Source: Theristus sp. LFF4_11 (taxonomy: Eukaryota; Nematoda; Chromadorea; Monhysterida; Xyalidae). From it: a stretch of DNA of 64,000 bases. The notes beneath the pieces were generated by a model, which made no database searches, was not told the origin of the DNA, and saw nothing but the letters and a program-made list of their open reading frames with translations. Position 1 is the first letter of the stretch, and each line of letters opens with the position of its first letter. The position numbers and the translations under genes are program-made. Location of the stretch: the NCBI GenBank assembly GCA_030248135.1, contig JASANC010003853.1:1-64000 (forward strand). The letters run 5' to 3'. This document shows, piece by piece, positions 55,760 through 64,000 of this stretch.

Positions 55760-58026
55760 GCGATATAGATAGCTGGAGCAAATTTTCTAGATAGATAGAT
55801 AGCTGGAAAATTTTGGGGGGGGGGCCGCGGGGGGGGGCATGTGACTTTGGGGGGGCCGGTCAAAATTTTGAAATTTGATAGATAGATAGCTAAAACGCTA
55901 AAAAACTATAAAAACAGCAAACTAATGCTAAAAATACACTAAAAATCAAGTATAAACGCGTATTTTACTTAAAATTAGCGAAATTTTCAAGAATTACGAG
56001 CAAAAATGGTCAATTTTGGTCAAAAATTGACTCATTTTAAGTCTTCGAAGACAAAAATTTTCAGATAGATAGCTGGCTGAGAAAATTTTTTAGATAGATA
56101 ATAGCTGAGCCGAAAAAACCTGTCTGATAGAGATAGATTCAAAAAAATTTTTGGGGGGGGCCGGCCTAGGGTTAGGGGAAAAAAATCCGGATTTTTTTTT
56201 AAATAAAAAAAAAATTTTTTTTTAAATTTTTTTTTACAAGTTAGGTTTGTTCGAAGCGTCTCGTCGAGCTGAGTTCATCTAGACTATTTTCAGAACGATC
56301 CGGAAAACTATAAGAGCGAAAATCGTGTTTTATTGAAATTATGTCCATTTCATAGAGGGAAAGTTGCATTTTCAACAGTAAAACAGGACAATTTTCGACG
56401 TGTACTTGAATACTGAACCGTTCTTAGTTGTTCCTCTTTAGAAAATTACCAAAATTTGACTGTGTTCAAAAATTCCTGTTTGCTGTAGCTAAGTCGGCAA
56501 CCCCTGTCGACCCGGTCGCCCCCCCCCCAAGACACTTACTTTCAGGTTCAACCAGCTATGCTATATATATGCGTAATATCATAAAACGTGCCAACCATAG
56601 ATAGCTGGCTGAGAAAATTTTTTAGATAGATAATAGCTGAGCCGAAAAAACCTGTTTGATAGAAATAGATTCGAAATTTTTTTTTGGGGGGGCCGATATA
56701 GATAGCTGGAGCAAATTTTCTAGATAGATAGATAGCTGGAAAATTTGGGGGGGGCACGGGAGGGGCCATGTGACTTTGGGGGGGGGGGGCGGTCAAAATT
56801 TTGAAATTTGATAGATAGATAGCTAAAACGCTAAAAAGCCATAAAAACAGCAAAATAATGCCAAAAATACACTAAAAATCAAGTATAAACGCGTATTTTA
56901 CCTAAAATTAGCGAAATTTTTTAGAATTACGAGCAAAAATGGTCAATTTTGGTCAAAAATTGACTCATTTTATGTCTTCGAAGACAAAAATTTTCAGATA
57001 GATAGCTGGCTGAGAAATTTTTTTAGATAGATAATAGCTGAGCCGAAAAAACCTGTCTGATAGAGATAGATTCAAAAAAATTTTTGGGGGGGGGGCCGGC
57101 CTAGGGTTAGGGGAAAAAATCCGGATTTTTTTTTCAAATTAAAAAAAAAATTTTTAATTTTTTTTACAAGTTAGGTTTGTTCGAAGCGTCTCGTCGAGCT
57201 GAGTTCATCTAGACTATTTTCAGAACGATCCGGAAAACTATAAGAGCGAAAATCGTGTTTTATTGAAATTATGTCCATTTCATAGAGGGAAAGTTGCATT
57301 TTCAACAGTAAAACAGGACAATTTTCGACGTGTACTTGAATATTGAACCGTTCTTAGTTGTTCCTCTTTAGAAAATTACCAAAATTTGACTGTGTTCAAA
57401 AATTCCTGTTTGCTGTAGCTAAGTCGGCAACCCCTGTCTACCCGGTCGCCCCCCCCCAAGACACTTACTTTCAGGTTCAACCAGCTATGCTATATATATG
57501 CGTAATATCATAAAACGTGCCAACCATAGATAGCTGGCTGAGAAAATTTTTTAGATAGATAATAGCTGAGCCGAAAAAACCTGTTTGATAGAAATAGATT
57601 CGAAATTTTTTTTTGGGGGGGCCGATATAGATAGCTGGAGCAAATTTTCTAGATAGATAGATAGCTGGAAAATTTGGGGGGGGCACGGGAGGGGCCATGT
57701 GACTTTGGGGGGGGGGGCGGTCAAAATTTTGAAATTTGATAGATAGATAGCTAAAACGCTAAAAAGCCATAAAAACAGCAAAATAATGCCAAAAATACAC
57801 TAAAAATCAAGTATAAACGCGTATTTTACCTAAAATTAGCGAAATTTTTTAGAATTACGAGCAAAAATGGTCAATTTTGGTCAAAAATTGACTCATTTTA
57901 TGTCTTCGAAGACAAAAATTTTCAGATAGATAGCTGGCTGAGAAAATTTTTTAGATAGATAATAGCTGAGCCGAAAAAACCTGTCTGATAGAGATAGATT
58001 CAAAAAATTTTTGGGGGGGGCCGGCC
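55760..58026 (+). repeat. Tandem array, unit about 929 bp, with AGAT tracts and hAT left ends
   Basis: The junction GCGTAATATCATAAAACG recurs at 56571 and 57500 (929 bp apart). Each unit holds ATAGATAGATAGCTGG tracts, G-runs, and the left ~400 bp of the H1/H2 hAT-like element starting TAGGGTTAGGGG after GGCCGGCC (56167, 57102). About two and a half units; the second and third are nearly identical, so the amplification is recent or is being homogenised. Confidence 0.87.
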
Positions 58027-59060
58027 TAGGGTTAGGGGAAAAAAATCCGGATTTTTTTTTAAATTAAAAAAAAAAAATTTTTAATTTTTTTTTTACAAGT
58101 TAGGTTTGTTCGAAGCGTCTCGTCGAGCTGAGTTCATCTAGACTATTTTCAGAACGATCCGGAAAACTATAAGAGCGAAAATCGTGTTTTATTGAAATTA
58201 TGTCCATTTCATAGAGGGAAAGTTGCATTTTCAACAGTAAAACAGGACAATTTTCGACGTGTACTTGAATATTGAACCGTTCTTAGTTGTTCCACTTTAG
58301 AAAATTACCAAAATTTGACTGTGTTCAAAAATTCCTGTTTGCTGTAGCTAAGTCGGCAACCCCTGTCGACCCGGTCGCCCCCCCCCCCCCAAGACACTTA
58401 CTTTCAGGTTCAACCAGCTATGCTATCTGCCACATGGCGAGAGCCCACTCTTCAAATCATCGTATCGAAAACACGTACCATGATTTCGCGATCACGTTGC
58501 GGGCAACTGACAGACGCAAGTTTAACACGTTAGTTTAGCTCAGCACGCAAGTTTTAACATGTGGCCATGTTATCGGGTATCTGAAAAACGGTCGTGTGAT
58601 GTGGTATTAACCAACATCTCCGCTCCAATTGTTTAACAATATATCGCACAACTCCATTGTAGACCTATAACATACGCCAATCAACAAAATATCATGTTCA
58701 TCTCATGGCCTACCGACTGAAAAAACATGTTCTAAGTTGCAAGAAAACGATTTCTGAAACGATATTTCAATTCAGTTAAGTCATTTCAACGCTAAAAATT
58801 GACTCTAGAAGTCATCCAAATCGAAAAACATGGAGTACGTCGGTCAAAATGACCAAATAATGACATGTACCTAAGCACACAAAGAAGTTGGGAAGAAAAT
58901 TTGGTTTGAACTTTCAAAAAATTATGCCATAAATCGAATTTTCAGAGCAAAGTAGAAGAAAAATTTTTCAATTTTTTTTAAGTTTAAAAAAAAATCCAAA
59001 TTTTTAAAAAAAAACGAAAAAAAAATAAAAAAATTTTTTTTTTCAAAGCCCCTAACCCTA
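58027..59060 (+). mobile_element. hAT-like non-autonomous element H2 (1034 bp), full length
   Basis: TAGGGTTAGGGG to CCCCTAACCCTA with perfect 8-bp duplication GGCCGGCC (58019-58026 and 59061-59068). Nearly identical in sequence to H1 at 1474-2522. It is the intact form of the truncated left ends in the array. Confidence 0.9.
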
Positions 59061-59317
59061 GGCCGGCCCCCCAGGCCCCCCCCTAGAACAACTATGGTTT
59101 GGTCATTTGCTTTCGATTTTTTGGCAAAAACATGCAAATTCCTTCCAAAAATTTCTATCCTAAAATTTTCAGTCAAACAAAATGCAAAAATCATAAATTG
59201 TTAATCAAAAACGGTATTTTAAGATAAGATGATGCGGGATGCAGCAACTTTCAGAACTCTTCTTCACTTCGCAGTTCGCGACCAAAGTTTGTTCGCCTCA
59301 AACCCCCAATAAAGTAG

Positions 59318-59462
59318 AAATTGTCAACAAAATTCTGTCAGTTCAAACGAAATTTTAGGCCAAAAACATAAAGTCACTTTTTGTGGAAAGTGTCTTTTTA
59401 ATCGCATTTTCAGATGAAAAGACAACATTTTTGGTATAAACTCTATTTTTATTAATATTTGA
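59318..59462 (+). repeat. Dispersed repeat shared with 480-665
   Basis: AGTAGAAATTGTCAACAAAA to TTTTCAGATGAAAAGAC, same block order as at the left edge of the window. Confidence 0.55.
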
Positions 59463-59628
59463 ATTAACGAGAAGCATCTTTATTTATTATTAATATTATT
59501 AAATTATTGAAGTAATTTAAAAAATCTTGAATAAAAAAATATTTTTTTACGCTTAAAAAATATTGAACCAAACTTCCAATGCTCCTCCTCTATAACACAG
59601 AAAAAATGCGAAAAACTAAATTGATCAA

Positions 59629-59726
59629 GGAGGGGAGGGGAGCGGAGGGGAGGGGAGGGGAGGGGAGGGGAGGGGAGGGGTTTTGTCCTCCAAAAAGGAG
59701 GAGGGGAGGGGAGGGGAGGGGAGGGG
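59629..59726 (+). repeat. GGGGA microsatellite
   Basis: Two runs of GGGGA/AGGGG pentamers separated by TTTTGTCCTCCAAAAAGG, a local duplication including the spacer. Confidence 0.9.
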
Positions 59727-59918
59727 TTTTGTCCTGACCCCATTTTAACCTTATCAAAAAGGCTTGGCTTAGGATCAGGATTAGGTTTAGGATTGGAACC
59801 TACAACGACAATTCTTTGGAAGCAAAATCTGATCAAAAAGTAAAAAATCACTTTTAAGAATGTACACAAATCATCATTTGATGCATCGGACAAGAATTTT
59901 TTATAAAATTTGATTTGA

Positions 59919-59956
59919 TTTGTTCGCGCGCCGGTTCCGGAAACCAAACTCCGGCA
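59919..59956 (-). mobile_element. SINE-B terminal fragment
   Basis: TTTGTTCGCGCGCCGGTTCC and GGAAACC followed by ACTCCGGC equals the distal end of SINE-B; the rest is absent. Confidence 0.6.
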
Positions 59957-59979
59957 AAACCAAACCCTTTATTAAATTA

Positions 59980-60240
59980 AAAAAAACAATAACATGCCGA
60001 TTTAAAAAAAATCCTTCTAATACTATGCTCTGAAAACGTCATTTTGGCACAATTTTTGGAAAGTTCAACAAATTTTTTTTTTGACATTACCTTGTAAAAA
60101 ACCGTCAGTAGGTCAAAAATCAATTGGATTTTGGGCGGTTTTACCGATTCTTAAACAACTTTTGAAATGAAGTTTTTGAGCGTCGCAAAGCTGGACTTAA
60201 CATTTTTGTTCCGATGCAGCCAAGAGGTGACATCACACTT
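59980..60240 (-). mobile_element. Diverged hAT-like fragment (H6 family)
   Basis: ATGCTCTGAAAACGTCATTT, TTGGCACAATTTTTGGAAAG and GATGCAGCCAAGAGGTGA parallel the right half of H6 read in reverse. Termini are lost. Confidence 0.55.
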
Positions 60241-60265
60241 CACTTTGTGAGATCTGAGCAGTTCG

Positions 60266-60490
60266 TCCGTTCTGTCGCGTCTGTAGCGCAGGTGTAGAGC
60301 TTTCGTCTACCGGTTCTGTAGGTGGAAAGTGACAAGACACACAATGGAGAAACGAAAGTGACCAACAACAAACATCTAATGGTCTACTCCCTCCAGAACC
60401 GAGGGTAAAATGGGCTCGGGGCAGTATTGCCCGTTTCCGCCGGAGTTTGGTACCTTCGGGTTTCCGAAACCGGCGGCGACCAAATAAATA
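60266..60490 (+). mobile_element. SINE-B copy with deleted B box
   Basis: Head GTCGCGTCTGTAGCGCAGGT is present, but the B box region is lost: GTAGGTGGAAAGTGACAAG. The body runs to CAAATAAATAAA. Confidence 0.8.
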
Positions 60491-61188
60491 AAAAAGTACC
60501 GTCTGCATACGCTACTTTGTTTGGTTGCTGTTTCATTTCGTGTCGTGACGTTGTCGTCATAATTTGATTGATTAATTTGATTTCAATCCGATCCGGTGAG
60601 TATTTTTTACTTGTAGTTCAGCTGGGGGATAATTAGTGGCGTTTTGGGAGAGTCAGGGCGGCACCGAACAAGCACAAAAGAATAAACGTATTTAATCGAA
60701 TTTTATTTGAAGCTTCAGATTCGCTGACAAAAATCAGTCAAAAGGAGCGAGTGACAATAACATTGATGACGAACAAAACAAGGTCATTTGATGACCAATT
60801 TAGTTCAGTGAAACAACAGAAAGTCCAGACGAGGGGTTGTACTGAGAAAACCTGATTATGCTAGAAACTGAAGCAAGCTTTGAGACAAGATTTCAAAAAA
60901 ATCTTTTGGGCACGCTTTGAGACCGCAGTTTTCAGACAATTTCTAGTCACCTGATCCACATTTCTGAGCCACAGTTACGTTTGGGACAAAGTTTTATAAA
61001 AATCCGCATTGGTTTTACTGAAAGGCGAAAACTGCGCGTGTTAAAATTATAAATGCATTTTGCGCTTAAACTTCGTGGACACTTATGGAATTACCCTAAT
61101 AAAAATTAAGAACATTGAAAATGTTGTCAAGCCGCAAAACAAATCGAGTGACGGAACAAAAAAAACAAAATAAACCGCCGTTTCATAA

Positions 61189-63947
61189 TCACATGGGCGA
61201 CACATTGCGTTGTCGAAGTAAACCAATAATTTCTTGCAGGGCCGTTTCTTGGTTGTCCACTTTCGTTTCAATCGAGCGCAGACGATGGTCGAATTTCTTC
61301 CTGCGAAAACAAAACTGCAAATAAGCGCTGGGCGAATAGAAATCATGCTTATTTTGATGTTGAACTTGCACGCAACCACATGCTCTTTGTGCGAAACCAC
61401 AATAAAATAACGCAGTATTTAGTTCAATTCCAAATCTGTCGGAGGGTGTGTAACACTGAAGTTGCATCACAGCACATAGGTATCTGCGGCTTTAATCCGC
61501 TGCTGCCAGCAATACGGCTGTCTGGCATGGCCACACAACAAATTCCAACAAAAACCTAACATACTTGCTCATTGGTTTCTCTTGCGAGCCGTCTGTGAGT
61601 GACGACTTGCTGATGGACTCGCTGATGTAGTTTTGTCGTAGCTCATCAAAATGCGTCAGAAGTTTGTTGATCCTGAAATGGATGATTACGTTAATATGAG
61701 TTGAACATCAGCAAACGAAACCAAAACGTTCCTTGGTATACCGTAAAGTCTTGCATATAAGGTTCCTCCCACTTATAAGACCCCCACCCAAAAGTGGGCG
61801 GAGTGTCACACGGCGGGAAACCAAAAAATTTAAAATTTTGACTTGGTCGAAATCCTACTCCGTTTATAAGGCCCGGACTTCCTAATGTTCGCTTTATAAG
61901 ACCTCCTCCCACTTATAAGGCTGTCACACGAATTTCCACTTTTTTCAGAAATTTTTGATTTTCAAATTTATATAAGGAGACCTTATATGCAAGACTTTAC
62001 GGTATGTATGCTCATTAACATTATCCATTTTGGTTTCTTTTCATTTAATTAAGAATCCAGTGCCTCATCTCACATAATTCAAATCAGTTCACATAAACCA
62101 ATCATTAAACGTGTGTCCCATCGGAACAACATCAAGGGTGCTCTTGATTCTGTTGACGGTGACCCTTTTCGCTCTCACTGATTGAACTTGAAATTGATTT
62201 TGACGTTGTCTGGTACAAAACGGTAGCCTCGAGACAAAAACGAAACACAGCAGTTTTTTTGTGGCCAGACAAGAGACTGGCAAAAATCGCGCGTGAGACG
62301 ACACGAAACACGTCTCATGGCATATGCGATGACACGACACGCGAGAACGTCCTGATTTGACATTGACGCACTTGTTCGCGACGTCATAGACGCGATTGTC
62401 GAGCAGTTCATTGCCAAGCGCACGCTGTTTCGCAACATATCGATCTTTGGCCTGTTTCACGAAGATGCTCAGGCGAAGATCGTCGTCATGCGTCAAAGTT
62501 ACTTCTGCAAAAAAGGAACAGCTAAAATTGATGTTCTTGTGATGTCACTCGAAATGAGGAAGTTTTACGCGCTTTGAATTTAAGAAAACGTGTCGAGACC
62601 GTGGATACCGTACTCGGCAGGTTGCACGTAAAATGTCAGGATCAAGCCGATAAGTTATTCTCAGGCACTTCAAAGGCTAAGGTCGCTTTTTTAGGCTCTA
62701 TGACCAGGCTTTTCAAGTTTTATTTTGAGTTTACGAAAATTGCCGCGCGGAGCATGCTATAGCTGCTGCTAACAGTTCGACTCACTGAATCCATTCGGAT
62801 CGTTCGCATGCGTCCGTCGAAAGCACCAGACGACAGCACGCCACAGAATGGCGGGCACAACAAACGGCGGCGGAAACGGCGGCGTCTCGTAGAACTGACG
62901 CACGATGAAGTACCGATAGAAACACCAAATCTTCTCCGAGCGATCTTGCACGTTTTGAAATGTGTAACTGAAATGGGAATTGTGTTGCAAAACTCGTTGA
63001 ACTACAGAGAAAGCATAAGATTTGCCCGAGAATAATGCAAAAATTCTAAACTATTCTGAAAAAACTCTGTATCCCACGACCGTTAATTGCATTGCACATC
63101 CACTTGCAGGATTGTTTTTTTGGATGACATAAATCTCGACTGATCTTACCTAAACATAGCGATCAACAGATTCAACAGCAACACATTCGTCAGCAACATG
63201 TAGATTGCAAACAACAAGGGCACCAGTTTGGTCTGTCGCGGACAGCCGACACCCGACTCCGTCGACATTGACAATGTGTCGTTTGCGTTGCATGACTCGA
63301 TGTCACGGCCTGGGCGCAGTGAAAAGTTCTTGATGGTTCTTGCTCGAAAGGGATTTTGCTATTAGGTAAGTTTTGTAACAGTCGAAAAGACGGATCTTGA
63401 ACTTTTATTCTCAGTTTGAAAACATTATGGCTCAGAAGTGAAAATATGGTGGCTTAGAAACAAAAAAAAATTAATTATAGCTCAAATTATTTCCCGATCT
63501 CACTATAATAGCCACAGTTCCACAATGAGCAGTCCACTGCACTTGCCAACTGTTTTCTCCATAGCTGGTCAAGACTCAAGATAATTCACCCGGCCCAACA
63601 CATTCTCACCTTCGACCCTTTCCAACAGTAATTCGCCAAACATTTGCCAGTAGGGCGCATAAACGGCGTCCACAAGCACGCGTGGGTGAAACGGCTTCTC
63701 CGGATAAAGCAATGCCTGCAAATGAGTGCACCCATGGTAAACTAAGTTTTTTTGTCACTTTTTGTTGAATGTTGATGAACTGAGACAAATATCGATCACA
63801 AAAAGCGATGGACAAGAACGGATTCCCAAAATGAGTATTTTTGTTGGAGCATTGCCGACCACGGCAAATTTCACCGACCTGCATGGCGATGCCGAAGCTG
63901 ACGATGAACAGCGCCAGAATCGAGAGGAAAAACACGAGATCTTTCAG
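61189..63947 (-). CDS. TRPM-type cation channel, C-terminal part (5' end outside window)
   Basis: Tetrameric melastatin-family cation channel. Seven exons in transcript order: 63947-63879, 63715-63610, 63309-63150, 62967-62786, 62504-62372, 61672-61565, 61300-61189; 289 residues plus stop. Seen: S5 helix (LVFFLSILALFIVSFGIAM), ALLYPEKPFHPRVL turret, pore helix APYWQMFGEL, an extracellular Cys pair (ESCNAND..GVGCPRQ), S6 (LLFAIYMLLTNVLLLNLLIAMF), the TRP-box region IWCFYRYFIVRQFYETPPFPPPF, and a C-terminal coiled coil (LRSIETKVDNQETALQEIIGLL). The stop comes about 18 residues after the coil, so there is no kinase or NUDIX domain as in TRPM2/6/7. Start, N-terminal homology region and S1-S4 lie beyond the window; the acceptor at 63948 shows that more exons follow upstream. 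Confidence 0.94.
61739..62004. mobile_element. MITE with TACCGTAAAGTC ends, TRPM intron
   Basis: Left TACCGTAAAGTCTTGCATAT, right ATATGCAAGACTTTACGGTA: inverted ends of at least 24 bp, with TA at both edges. Inside, CTCCCACTTATAAG occurs twice along with other TTATAAG motifs. Confidence 0.85.
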
Positions 63948-64000
63948 CTGAAAGTATCTAGATGCAGATGGAACAAAACAAATAAAAGCCACAAAATTAG

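Larger units (their letters stand above)
55461..61188. other. Gene-free stretch between the Bcl-2-like gene and TRPM
   Basis: Dominated by the tandem array, the full-length hAT-like copy, a GGGGA microsatellite and SINE-B pieces (listed separately). From 60500 to 61188 I see only AT-rich unique-looking sequence, which includes the TRPM 3' UTR. Confidence 0.55.

Overview
The window is eukaryotic and almost certainly from an invertebrate animal. Every gene is split by GT-AG introns, there are metazoan-type families (a Bcl-2 homologue with a membrane anchor, a TRPM channel, ARPC2, REV1, fructosamine-3-kinase), and introns and spacers are packed with tRNA-derived SINEs and short non-autonomous DNA transposons. 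The phylum cannot be fixed from the sequence alone.

Layout: 1-6115 repeat-rich, no gene seen. 6116-8973 (+) deoxyribonucleoside kinase A. 10386-15001 (+) tandem paralogue, kinase B, with the same intron positions. 15493-24438 (+) REV1, 18 coding exons. 25605-28747 (-) fructosamine-3-kinase, 8 exons. 29610-40611 (-) an unrecognised C2H2/SWIM zinc-finger protein, 18 exons, whose first coding exon is split by a hAT-type MITE. 41204-47933 (+) ARPC2, 9 exons, divergent from the zinc-finger gene. 49533-55460 (-) Bcl-2-like gene, 3 exons. 55.7-59.1 kb tandem AGAT-rich array with hAT elements. 61189-63947 (-) 3' part of a TRPM channel gene running off the right edge. All exon models were joined by hand. 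Reading frame is kept through every junction, and the coding sums are multiples of three (266, 246, 996, 318, about 883, 299 and 293 residues for the complete genes).

The genes share no pathway. Kinases A and B (dNTP salvage) and REV1 (translesion synthesis) are both DNA-metabolism genes and are adjacent, but nothing shows co-regulation beyond shared repeats that carry CCAAT boxes.

The repeats are the other main content: three SINE families (A with a CAA-repeat tail, B, C), hAT-like MITEs with TAGGG termini and 8-bp target duplications, TA-flanked CAGT-ended MITEs carrying NF-Y-type CCAAT boxes and a GC box, a TA-flanked element with an internal minisatellite, foldback elements, and an intron-restricted repeat that starts exactly at 5' splice sites in two genes. 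Several element ends touch or form splice junctions. The best candidates for something undescribed are the C2H2/SWIM gene with its MITE-split start, the introner-like repeat, and the CCAAT-carrying MITEs.
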